Below are positions 10,711 to 20,877 of a DNA stretch of 64,000 nucleotides, in pieces. Where the stretch lies: assembly GCA_018398585.1 (NCBI GenBank), contig JAGTTD010000001.1, positions 14,014,501 to 14,078,500 on the forward strand, in the 5' to 3' direction. The stretch is from Simmondsia chinensis (Eukaryota; Streptophyta; Magnoliopsida; Caryophyllales; Simmondsiaceae). Under the pieces are notes generated by a model that saw only the letters and a program-made list of their open reading frames with translations, did no database searches and had not been told where the DNA came from. The first letter of the stretch is position 1; the number at the start of each line of letters is the position of its first letter. The translations under genes and the position numbers were made by a program.

Positions 10711-11625
10711 GAGATGGTGAGAGTATGAGAAGATTAAATCTTGACCGTCCATCGTAATGGACTGTCAAGATTAAAAGATCTTAATATGACCCCCTTACAA
10801 AATAAAATTACCAATAATACCCTTTCTTCTCTCTCCCCTTTTTCCCTCCAGCCTTCCCCACCTCCCTTTTCTCTCTCCTCCGCCACCCGCAGCCGACCAC
10901 CCACTGCCCGCCTGCTGCCGCCCACCATGGTTGCCGGCCACCCCAGCCCCTATATGCAACCCCCTTCCCCCTTTCTCTTCCTTTGCAACCCTCCCCCACC
11001 AACCTCCTCTCTCTCTCCTCCCCGCCGCTACCCACCGACCTACCGTCGATCACCTGCCGCCAGCCATTCCAGCCCCCAATTTCTCTCCTTCCCTCTCGAG
11101 CCCACTCCCAACTTCCCCCCTCTCTCTTCTCCTCCTCCCTCCAACCCTCCCCCACCTCCCCAGCTGGTCGCGGCAGTAGGGGGAGGAGAGAGAGGGGGAG
11201 GGTTGGAGAGAGGAAGAGGAGAGAGAAGGGGGAGGTTGGGGGTGGGTTGGAGGGCGGAGGAGGAGAGAAAGGGGCAAGGGGGCTTGGGTGGCCAGTAGCT
11301 GGTGGCTAGCGGCCAATCGGTGGGTGGTGGCGGGGGAGGAGAGAGAGAGGAGGGAGGTGGGAGGAGGGTTGGAGGAAGGAGGAGGAGAGAGAGTGGAGGT
11401 GGGGGGAGGGTTCGAGAGAGAAAGGGGATGCGGGTTTGGGTGGCTGGCAGTAGGTGGTGGCAGGGGGAGGAGAGACACGAGGGAGGTGGGGGGGTATTAT
11501 TGTATTTTTATTTTTATTTTTTAATCTATTAAGATTCTTTAATCTTCGCCATCCGTTGTAATGGACTATCAAAATTTAATCTTCTGGACTATCAAAATTT
11601 AATCTTCTCATCCTCTTATAAGAAT
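10711..11625. mobile_element. Foldback element with CT-rich and GA-rich arms
   Basis: The left end GATGAGAAGATTAAAT-like (about 10716-10740) and the complement of the right end (about 11545-11610, GATGAGAAGATTAAATTTTG) form inverted repeats, including GTCCATTACAACGGATGG-like blocks on both sides. Between them, 10820-11160 is nearly pure pyrimidine (CTCTCTCC, CCACCTCCC) and 11175-11500 is its purine counterpart (GGAGGAGAGAG). The whole can fold into a hairpin centred near 11165. Long open frames on both strands are composition artefacts. Class is uncertain: MITE, MULE or foldback. Confidence 0.6.
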
Positions 11626-11634
11626 TGTGCCACA

Positions 11635-11637
11635 CAC

Positions 11638-11689
<52 letters not shown>

Positions 11690-11964
11690 CATGTTGGCAC
11701 TGTTTTTGTATGGTGAGCTTTGCCCACTACTTCTAATCCTCCCCGGCTAATAGGTAGTAAATACCTCCCCATGAGAGGAAGGTATTCAAAAACATTCACT
11801 TGGTATCCACATGAATAAAATTGTCGACATGAGTATCATTTGGATAAATATTATTTTTTTATGCGAATTTTAGAAATATTCTTTTAGTATTTTTTTAAAC
11901 AACGGCTCTTTAAAACAGAGTTCTTTCTTTCTTTTTTATCAATATTAGAGACGTTCATTTATCA
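11635..11964. repeat. TA/TG microsatellite and unremarkable DNA
   Basis: A compound repeat of TATATG and then TA units at 11637-11668 runs into (TG)n at 11669-11689. The rest to 11964 shows nothing recognisable. Confidence 0.7.
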
Positions 11965-12520
11965 CCTTTATTAAAGGTGTAAATAAACTAAAGGTTCGAT
12001 AAACTATTTGTATTCGAAATTGATTATAAACTGTTCTTGTTTGTTGCAAAAGCACAATAGTTTATGGAATCGAATTTGAACAGGCTCGAAAAGCTTTGTG
12101 ACCGAGTTTGAACTGTAGGTTGTTTAGCTAGATCATGTTCATGAACTGTTTGACAAGGGCTCGATAAAATCTCGTTAAAGCCCCTTTAAAGACTGGTTAA
12201 AATCTCATTAAAAGGCTTGCTAAGAGCTTGTTAATAGTGGGCATTAACTCTAAAATAGTTTAATAATGGTATTATAGTAACTCAAATAGTTCTACTTGCT
12301 AGCAAATTGACTCGATAATAAGCTCAACGCGGTTATGAGCTTAATTCGGGTCGATTAGGCTAACAAACTGAGCCATGTTGAGCCAAGCCAAGTATTGAAC
12401 ACACTAAAATTTTATCAAACTGAGCCCGAATAAAGGTTCAAAGCTTGATAAGAGCTTAGCTCATACTGGAGCTTGACAAGACATATAGAGCTCGAGTTCA
12501 ACAAAGGGTGCTCGTTCCTT
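11965..12520. mobile_element. Degenerate hAT-like GAGCTCGA-type element
   Basis: The left end AAAGGTGTAAATAAAC, an interior rich in GGCTCG, GAGCTTG and GTTCGA words, and a right end GCTCGAGTTC...GCTCG resemble common plant hAT-type non-autonomous elements whose ends read AGGGGTGTAAA. The ends are too decayed to define TSDs. Confidence 0.3.
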
Positions 12521-12546
12521 AATTTTAAAAAGTAATAGCATTAATT

Positions 12547-12700
12547 AAAGGGTAAATTTTAGAAAACCCCTATATCATTTGCTTCAATAACAGTAAATGC
12601 CTCTCAAAATTAAAATCATTTACTTTTAAGAAATCCATCACTTTGCCCCAATTAACTTTTTATGACTATTTTGCCTCTCAAAGGTAAGAGGGTCAAGTAC
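12547..12700 (+). repeat. Single end of the GGGTAAATTA-type TIR family
   Basis: GGGTAAATTTTAGAAAACCCC, followed by CATTTGCTTCAATAACAG and TCACTTTGCCCC, matches the inverted-repeat arm of the element at 9414-10366. No partner arm was found nearby, so it is a truncated copy. Confidence 0.45.
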
Positions 12701-12906
12701 TTGATTATATATAAGAAGGGGTTTTTTATGTTTTTAGGCAAAAATTAGAAGGTTTTTTTTTTTTATGTTTTTAGCATAAAATAAGGGGGTTTCTATATTT
12801 ATATGAAAATATTTACTTTGTTAATTGTAGTAATGACAAAAATATTACAAGGTAAAATATAATATTTTCTTATTTAAAATAATTTTTAAATTAGATTAAC
12901 AAATTT

Positions 12907-13050
12907 GATTTAACAATTTGGGAACTCCAATTAAGGAACTCCAATGGTGACATGTCACCTCCTTGATTAAACAATTTGGGAACTCCAATTAAGGAACTCT
13001 AATGGTGGTATGCAACCTCCTTAATTAAACAATTTGGCAACTCCAATAGA
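12907..13050 (+). repeat. 58-bp tandem repeat, about 2.5 copies
   Basis: The unit starting AACAATTTGGGAACTCC occurs at 12912, 12970 and 13028, each 58 bp apart, with a few substitutions. No coding role is seen. Confidence 0.7.
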
Positions 13051-13659
13051 AGAAGGAATATTCCGGAAGAAAATTGTGTCTCTCTTCAATGAAAGAACAT
13101 TGGACTTTGTGTTCCGCATCTTCAAGGACGATCATGGGTGCTGAATCATGTATGTTAGTTTCTCTTGTTCAAATATCATAAAGCGTGAAACGTCATTTGG
13201 TGTAAGGCCCGACTCATGTAGTTGTTATATATAAAGGAAGATGAGAAGAAAGGGGTTGACGGTGGAGAGTGATGAAACAGATGATGTAAGAGATTCATCT
13301 TTGCAGTAGTTTCTAACCTTTTTGTGCAACCCATGACTTTTGGTTTTAAAAAAAATCAAAATTGATAGAAATTTCGAGGTTGGGATTAGGGTTTGGTGGA
13401 GTAAGGTCAAATTTTAAGATTTGTCCAAAAACTGTTAGGGATAATAAAGTTTTAAGACAAGTAGATAGTATTTTACTTAGAATAGCAAAAAAAAGTAAAG
13501 AAAAACAAGCAAATTTAAATAAACATTTGAAAGAAATTTGTGAGAAATTGATGACTTTGGTAAGATTTTGAGTTGAAGTAGAAGTTAGGGTTCGAACGAG
13601 AGGGGGGAGAGAGAAAAGGAACATGACTAAAGAGGGGAATTTTGGGCTTTAACTATATT
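13051..13659. other. Unassigned DNA with a small open frame
   Basis: A plus-strand frame at 13362-13571 (69 residues, Lys-rich, containing ILLRIAKKSKEKQANLNKHL) is open but has no recognised domain or splice context. A TATATAAA motif precedes it near 13228. I see no firm evidence for a gene. Confidence 0.25.
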
Positions 13660-14290
13660 TTCTGTCTCGACAAGCACATTCTGTGTGTCGACACATAGGT
13701 GATTTTGCCAAAGACGTCAATTTGAGTACATTGTTGGTGATTTTGAGTACATGGGTGATGATTTTGAGCACATAGATGGTGGTTTTGAGTACATTAGTGG
13801 TCAATATGAGTACAATATTGGTGTCATTGAATACGTATGTGTGTCGACACACATACATTTCGTCTTATGTACATGTGAAGTTCGGTACATTTGTGGTAAT
13901 ATTGTGTGTCGACACACAAAGCCTGTGAGTCGACACACAGAAAGGTGCTCAAAATCACCAACAACGTACTCCAAATCACCATTCAATCAATATCAACTGT
14001 GTATTGACACACAGAGTATGTGTGTCGCCACACAGAATCCAAAAAGCAAAACAAATGCATGTGTCTCGATACATAATACATGTGTGTCGACATACAATAT
14101 ATGTACTCAAGATCACATATACTCAATATTACCCCTGAAGTACTTAAAATCACCACCAATATACTCAAAGTCATCACTAATATACTCAAAATCACCAACT
14201 ATGTACTCGAATTCACTACACTTTTACTCAAAGATACTCAAATTCACCGCTCACTCAACATCACTACTCATGTACTCAAAATTTTCATAT
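13660..14290. repeat. 21-bp-unit inverted repeat with palindrome pairs
   Basis: The left arm repeats TTTTGAGTACAT with the GAGTA word at 13724, 13745, 13766, 13787, 13808 and 13829, exactly 21 bp apart. The right arm repeats the complement TACTCAAAATCACC, with TACTC-like words at 14141, 14162, 14183, 14204 and 14225, again 21 bp apart. Around and between the arms lie four pairs of the TGTGTCGACACA palindrome, each pair 21 bp apart: 13668.5/13689.5, 13910.5/13931.5, 14005.5/14026.5 and 14067.5/14088.5; an unpaired one lies at 13845.5. It has no LTR or polyprotein. It may be a foldback element, a hairpin-RNA locus or a satellite derived from the Copia LTR array. Confidence 0.75.
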
Positions 14291-14674
14291 AACTATGTTT
14301 AGTATTTTTTTTAACCACTTAATTTCTTTTCCGAAACCAATAAATTTTTAGGCAAAATTAATTAACATTTGTTAATTTTAACCACTTAATTTCTTTTTTA
14401 AACCCATAAATTTTTTATTTATTATGTCATTACTATCATATTTAAATTAATTAAAAATATATAATTATTCTAATTAATTAATATATATAATTATTCATTT
14501 TTAATAGAATAATCAGAATAACTAAATTTTAAAAAATTAACATACAGAAAATAGGAGAGAGTAAAGTGTATTTCATTTCTTTTTTTTTTTAGTAATTACC
14601 TACTCAGTAGATAACCCTTCTTCTTTACCCTACAAAATTTTTTTCAGTACTGTAGAAACGTCCATGCCCACAAA
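14291..14674. other. AT-rich spacer
   Basis: AT-rich sequence with a repeated TTAACCACTTAATTTCTTTT at about 14314 and 14379. No gene is seen. Confidence 0.5.
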
Positions 14675-15347
14675 TAGGGGTGGCAATGGGTCGGGTTTGC
14701 CTTCATTCAAATCCAACCCAGAAAAAACCATACCCAACCCAAATCCCGAAAAAACCCATTTATTTCATAAAAATTCAACCCAAATCCAAATCCATCGGGT
14801 GGAACAGATATCCGACCCAAATCCATAACCCATTTACATCTTAGAATAAATTATAATATTACAACCTACTATCAATTTATATAATACTAATAATGCAATA
14901 ATAGTAACTAAAAAGCAATATTTAGACAAATCGCTGCATTTTTTCATTTAATAATAATAATAATAATAATACAATATTAAATAATCGTTCTAAAACATCT
15001 TAACTATTAATTTTTACATATGAAAGTGTTACATCATAATTTCAACAAAGGATATTATATTCTTAGAACAAGTTCCAACACAATAAAAAATATTGGAATC
15101 TAGTTGGTATATTAAAAACTCAAATTTTAGTAATTTTAATTTTATCCTACACTAAATACAATTTTAGGTCGGATTTGGGCCGGGTTCGGTTTGGGTTTGA
15201 CGTCATCCAAATCCAACCCGACCCAAAACCTATTTATCAACATCCAAATTCAAATCCATTTAAAATCCATTTATTGCATCCAAATCCATCATAAGTGGAT
15301 CAGATCGAATGAATATCCAATGAATTCGGGTTGAATTGCTATCCCTA
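14675..15347. mobile_element. Non-autonomous hAT-type element
   Basis: It starts TAGGGGTGGCAATGGGT and ends with the imperfect inverse TTGCTATCCCTA. A perfect 8-bp TSD, CCCACAAA, lies at 14667-14674 and 15348-15355, the length typical of hAT transposons. The 673-bp interior has CCCAACCCAAATCC-type repeats at both ends and AT-rich DNA in the middle, with no transposase. Confidence 0.85.
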
Positions 15348-15613
15348 CCCACAAATAGAAAAAAGCATAGGAATAGATGTTAGGCTTCAGGTTGAATAAA
15401 GTATAATTCTGGAGTACTTTAATGCATGGGAGTATCTTCCTTTTTTTTTTTTTTTTTTTTTTTTACCTTTTTAAGGTTAGCCCCGAAACACGTTTGTTGA
15501 TATTTACTCATTTGCCTTAACTTTATACAAACTAATTGGGTTAGAGCGTCTTTAGTTAAACAAGGGTTTTTTTTTTTTTTAAATAATTAGCGAGAGGAGC
15601 TATAATATAAAAT
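15348..15613. other. Spacer with a 24-T tract
   Basis: A homopolymer of 24 T lies at 15441-15464. Nothing else is recognisable. Confidence 0.6.
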
Positions 15614-16427
15614 TGTTGATATATTTTCAAAATATTCGTTGTATAAAATGGATATATGTGTGTTAAATATTATTTATATGTATATAAGATGTATTTGAGA
15701 TTGTCCCGATACTTGTATGAGTGATTAGAGCATCATTGGGAGTATGTGTCGACACATGGGTCATATGTGTCGACACAAAGTCCTATAGAACGCAGGGGAG
15801 ATAGCTGTGTGTCGACACACATGGCTCGTGTGTCGACACACAGCCCGTTTCGGGTGCGCATGGAGGAACCTGTGTGTCGACACACAGAAATTGTGTGTCG
15901 ACACACAGGCTTACAGTGAGCCAGTGTGTCGACCTGTGTGTCGACAGTATCGACACACAGGCTTACAGAAAGCTGTGTGTCGACACACAACTTCGACACA
16001 CAGGTCGGTTTTGACGGTTTTCTGCGCGGTTTCTTCCCAGTTCTTTTATATATTGATGCTCTTGTTTTGGGACTTTTTTACAGAAGAGAATAGACCAGAT
16101 ATTCTCCCCTCTCATCAAGAAGAAGAAAACATATAAATTGAAGTGGAATTTCACAAGAAAGAAATTTGAAGAACATCTTCTTGGTTCTTGTGTTCTATGT
16201 GAGTTTATCAAAGGATGAGTTCTTTAAATCAACCAATCTCTAGACATCTTCATCAATCTCTTCCCATACACTTCTTCACTCCATATTTTGGTAGTTGTTG
16301 TATCCCCGAGGATATTTCGTATACCGAAATAAACCTTAAGGATAGTGATCACACGCCTCAACACCTGAGATCGTTTGGATACCCGGTTGCAAGGTTTTTG
16401 CAAGTATTTTCTGAATTTTTCCTAACA
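15614..16427 (+). repeat. 5' LTR of the autonomous Copia
   Basis: U3 starts TGTTGATATATTTTC. A palindrome array occupies 15743-16001, a TATA box TATATAT lies at 16047-16053, and R-U5 contains GTATCCCCGAGG and the stem half AAACCTTAAG (16331-16340). The end is CCTAACA. Confidence 0.95.
15743..16001 (+). promoter_or_regulatory. Eleven-site phased palindrome array in U3
   Basis: Centres of the TCGA cores lie at 15750.5, 15771.5, 15813.5, 15834.5, 15878.5, 15899.5, 15930.5, 15942.5, 15951.5, 15981.5 and 15994.5. The first six form three pairs 21 bp apart, with 42 and 44 bp between pairs; the rest are spaced 31, 12, 9, 30 and 13. Most are full TGTGTCGACACA palindromes; 15951.5 and 15994.5 are half sites. 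The array ends about 50 bp before the TATA box. The same array is present in the 3' LTR at 21007-21265. Confidence 0.65.
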
Positions 16428-16439
16428 ATCTTAAGGTTT
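16331..16439 (+). promoter_or_regulatory. U5-leader stem in place of a tRNA primer site
   Basis: AAACCTTAAG at 16331-16340 pairs with CTTAAGGTTT at 16430-16439. After a bulged G at 16341, AT at 16342-16343 pairs with AT at 16428-16429, the first two bases after the LTR. Against the non-autonomous family, the C334-G436 pair becomes T-A and the A333-T437 pair becomes G-C, so pairing is kept while sequence changes. GGGTTATGG at 16449-16457 resembles the complement of the tRNA-iMet anticodon loop but is absent from the other family. Confidence 0.55.
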
Positions 16440-16453
16440 GGTTGGTTTGGGTT

Positions 16454-19400
16454 ATGGCTTCGTCACTAAGGGAAATGACATCCAATTTTGTGAAATTGGA
16501 CCGGTTTGATGGGGGAAATTTCCGACGGTGGCAGAGGAAGATGCATTTTCTCATAACAACGCTGAATGTGGTGTATGTCCTGAATACACCGTCTCCATCC
16601 CCCGTTTCTGAGGAGGAAGAAACCATGGCCGAGCAAAGGGCAAGACTGAAGTGGGAAAACGATGATTATATTTGTAGAGGGCACATCTTGAATGGGATGA
16701 CCGATGCCTTGTTTGACATTTACTCTAACATGTCAACCGCGAAGGAATTATGGGACGCACTTGAGGCTCGTTACATGGCCGAGGATGCAACAAGCAAAAA
16801 ATTCCTGGTTAGTCAATTTAATAATTATAAGATGATTGATGGTCATCCTGTCATGGAGCAATTCCATGAAATAGAACGTATATTAAATAATTTTAAACAA
16901 CATAACATGAATATGGACGACACAATCGTTGTTTCTTCCTTAATTGACAAACTTCCTCCCTCTTGGAAAGATGTAAGGAAAAATTTAAAACATAAGAAGG
17001 AGGATATGTCAATTGAGGAACTTGCTAACCATTTACGTATTGAGGAAGGTTACAGGGTGCAAGATGACAACAAAGAACGCCCGAGTGATGTTGGTAAAAT
17101 CAACGTCGCAGAGGAAGGCCAATCTAGCAAGGGACCAAAGAGAACCGGACACTTCCAAAAGAACAATAAGCACAAGAGGCCGAAAGTTGTTTGTTGGGAG
17201 TGTCAGAAGCCCGGTCATATGCGAAAAGACTGTTATCGGCTTAAAAAGAACAAAGGCAAGGGGCTTGATCATCGCACTAAAAATTCGAACGAGAGGTTCG
17301 TGGCGATGATTTCGGAAGTCAATCTAATCAAGAGTGATAATTCTTGGTGGATTGACTCGGGGGCCACGAAGCATGTATGTAATGATAGGGGGTTCTTCTC
17401 CACTTTTGAGCCCATGGACAACGGAACTGAATTGTTCATGGGAAATGGGGCGTCGGTACCGGTTAAAGGGAAGGGAAAAATTGACTTACTTTTCACATCC
17501 GGAAAAACCCTTACTTTAACCGATGTATGCTTCGCTCCTGATGTTAAGAAGAATCTTGTATCGGGTGGCCTGTTGAATAGGTTTGGGTTCAAGTTGGTTT
17601 TCGAGGCCGACAAGTTTATTTTGTCAAAGGGTGGTGTATTTGTTGGGAAAGGATACCTATGTAATGGTATGTTTAAACTAAATGTTAATAATAAGAACGT
17701 TGATTCTGTTTATATGCTTGATTCGTCGTTTTTATGGAATTATAGACTAGATCATGTGAATTTTCGTAGATTACAAGAAATGGATAATTCTTCGTTGATT
17801 CCTCACATAGATAAAGTTGTTGACAAATGCAAGACTTGTATGCTAACAAAAATAACGAAATCTCCATTTCCTTCTGTGTAAAGAGAGACTAATCTACTTG
17901 ATCTAGTCCATAGTGACTTATGTGACTTCAAGCGAACACCGAGTTTGGGTGGAAAGAATTACTTTGTTACATTTATCGATGATTATTCAAGATTTTGTTA
18001 TGTTTATTTGATAAGTAACAAAGACGACTCGCTTGATAGGTTTAAAGCATATAAAGCAGAATCTGAATTACACTGTGAAACCTTCCTCAAGCATTTAAGG
18101 TCGGATAGTGGTGGCGAATACTACGATCCTAAATATTTTGAATCCACAGGAATAATACATGAAATAACCGCACCTTATACGCCACAACAAAATGGCGTGG
18201 CTGAGAGGAAAAACCGGACTCTAACTGAAATGGTTAATTCCATGTTATCTTATTCCGGTCTCAGTGATGGATTTTGGGGTGAGGCTAAGTTAACGGCCTG
18301 TCACATATTAAACAGAGTTCCAAACAAGAGAAATAAAATAACTCCATATGAGTTGTGGAACAAACGAGCCCCTAATTTAGATTATCTAAAAGTGTGGGAG
18401 TGTAGGGCAGTTGTTAGAGTCCCTGAACCTAAATGGAAAAAATTAGGTGAAAGAGGCATTGATTGCATCTTTGTGGGTTATGCGTCTCATAGTAAGGCAT
18501 ATCGGTTCTATATTATTGAACCTAATGATTATATCAACGTGAATACGATAGTAGAATCGAGAGATGCAATATTTGATGAGAATCGGTTTACTTCTATCCC
18601 TAGACCGAGGGATTATGTACCGGTTGAGATTGACACGCAAGTGTCTAATGACGTTGTTCGTCATGAGAGGGAGAATGTCCCTGATAGAGCTCTAGAACTC
18701 CGAAGAAGTAAGAGAGCAAGGAAGGAGAAATCCTTCGGTTCGGACTTCTACACGTATTTGGTAGAAGGTTGGAAGCTGATCCCATGACGTTTGATGAGGC
18801 GATGAGGTCTCATGATGTCTACGATGAAATGGATTCCATTTTAGGTAATAATACCTGGATTCTTGTGGATCTTCCACGAGGAAGTAAACTCATCGGGTGT
18901 AAATGGATCTTCAAAAAGAAGATGAAAATCGATGGATCGATTGACAAATTTAAAGCCCGATTGGTGGCTAAAGGATTCACCCAAAGACATGGACTGGATT
19001 ACTTTGATACCTATGCCCCAGTGGCAAGGATATCGACGATAAGGGTACTTATTGCTCTTGCCTCCATTTTTAAACTAGTGATACACCAAATGGATGTCAA
19101 AACGGCATTCCTGAATGGTGAGCTAGAGGAGGAAGTATACATGGAACAACCAGAAGGGTTTGTTGTTCCAGGCCAAGAGAGAAAAGTGTGTAAACTCATA
19201 CGTTCTCTGTATGGACTGAAACAAGCTCCGAAGCAATGGCACCAAAAATTTGATCAGGTTGTATTGAACAACGGATTCGTTATAAACGAATCAGATAAAT
19301 GTATCTATAGCAAGTTTGATAATGGCAAAGGGGTCATTATATGTTTGTATATCGATGACATGCTAATTTTCGGTTCTGATATGGAGCAAGTAGAGAGAAC

Positions 19401-20313
19401 TAAACTGTTTCTCTCTGAAAACTTTGCTATGAAAGACATGGGTGAGGCGGAGGTGATCCTCGGTATTAGAATTGTAAGGAATGGTAATTCCATTTCCTTG
19501 ACACAGTCTCACTATATCGAAAAGGTGTTGAAAAGGTTCCATTTCTTTGACTGTGCACCGATTTCCACACCGATGGATCCTAGTGTGAAATTAGAACCGA
19601 ATGAGGGTGCTCCAGTGGCACAATTGGAGTACGCTCGAGCTATTGGCTGTCTCATGTATGCCATGACAAGCACTAGGCCTGATATTGCCTTTGCTGTTGG
19701 AAAGCTGAGTAGGTATACCAGCAAACCGAGTAAGTTGCACTGGAATGCAGTGCACCGGGTACTGAAGTACCTAAAGAAGACTATGGATTATGGTCTCAAT
19801 TATGTTGGGTATCCTCCTATTTTGGAAGGATATACTGATGCAAGTTGGATCTCCGATGTGGAGGATCATGCATCCACGAGTGGATGGGTATTCCTGTTTG
19901 GTGGGGGTGCGGTTTCTTGGGGTTCCAAGAAACAAACTTGCATATCTGACTCTACAATGGTGGCGGAGTTTATAGCTCTTGCTTCTGCGGCTAAAGAAGC
20001 CGAGTGGTTAAAGGATCTCTTGTATGAGATACCTTTGTGGCCGAAGCCGATTTCTCCTGTTTCTATCCATTGTGATAGTCAGGCTACGCTTTCTAAAGCA
20101 TACAGTGAAGTGTATAATGGGAAGTCCAGACACATTGGTGTGAGACATAGTATGGTGAGACACCTTATTCGGGAAGGTGTTATCACTGTGGACTTCGTGA
20201 GAACCTGTCAGAATCTAGCGGATCCGTTTACTAAAGTCCTGGCTAGAGATTTGGTTTTGAAAACAAATGAAGGGATGGGGTTGAAACCTGTCATAATTAG
20301 TCGCCCAAGATAG
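16454..20313 (+). pseudogene. Copia Gag-Pol polyprotein (one stop, one frameshift)
   Basis: Start chosen at ATG 16454 (MASSLREMTSNF). Gag (UBN2-like, with KLDRFDGGNF and ATSKKFLVSQF) is followed by the zinc knuckle CWECQKPGHMRKDC near residue 250. Then come the protease WWIDSGATKHVC, a GAG-pre-integrase CKTCMLTK segment, and the integrase core with FVTFIDDYSRF, DSGGEY and PQQNGVAERKNR. RT shows KWIFKKKM, MDVKTAFLNGEL and the catalytic YIDDM near 19350; RNase H shows GYTDASW and HCDSQA. A TAA at 17879-17881 interrupts between protease and integrase without a frame change. A frameshift lies just upstream of about 18780, where the frames overlap. Otherwise it is complete and collinear with plant Copia polyproteins. 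Confidence 0.95.
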
Positions 20314-20877
20314 GCCCTCAACTTGACGTTTAGTATGACGCTAGGTCTCGGGTTCAATGAGAGAGACTTGTCATCTGTGTGACTGCAAGCACTAAATGAG
20401 TTAGTTTCCATCCCGAGTGTGAAGTGCTTGATACCTACGTTAGTGATTATAAAAGGATGAGCAAATGCTCTTAATGGACCTGGTTTTAGAACTTATTGAA
20501 TGTCGTATCGTAGGGGCATGATCAATGAGGTCCACCTTAGTGAGTGTTGAAGTTTGGCCGCTTCAAAGGGGTGATTTTTGACAAGGGTTTGGCCCTGAAA
20601 CACTCACGAAGGGTACAGGACACAAGGCCATAAATGTGTCGATCTGGGAGGTGTAGGGAGTGTACGGGGAGTACGCCTTGTGCGTGATTAGATTGTCGGT
20701 TAGCCAAATGGGTTGTATGGTTCAAAGCTTGGACTTCCATTTTCGATCCCATTAACTGTATGGTCTTTTCACTAGCTGGGGGTTCAATCGTGAGACACCC
20801 TCGTTGATGCACAATAAGGCCTCCTTTAAACGAGATGTCACTTTGAGATTTGTTGTATTTTGAAAATGGTGGGGGAT
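20314..20877 (+). other. 3' non-coding region and polypurine tract
   Basis: About 560 bp between the polyprotein stop and the 3' LTR. It is shared with 7014-7606 of the non-autonomous element and ends in the polypurine run TGAAAATGGTGGGGGAT next to the LTR. Confidence 0.65.

Noticed and set aside
10741..11572. Several 80-185-residue Pro/Ser-rich or Gly/Arg-rich proteins
   Set aside because: They come from CT- and GA-rich arms of a foldback element, overlap on both strands and have no domain or codon signal.
15743..16001. CRISPR-like array of palindromic repeats
   Set aside because: Plant nuclear DNA, variable spacers of 5-30 bp, location inside LTRs and no cas genes. It is an LTR promoter repeat array.
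16449..16457. Half-tRNA-iMet primer site like that of Drosophila copia (GGGTTATGG)
   Set aside because: It is 21 bases from the LTR end, overlaps the gag start codon and is absent from the sister family, so it is probably chance.
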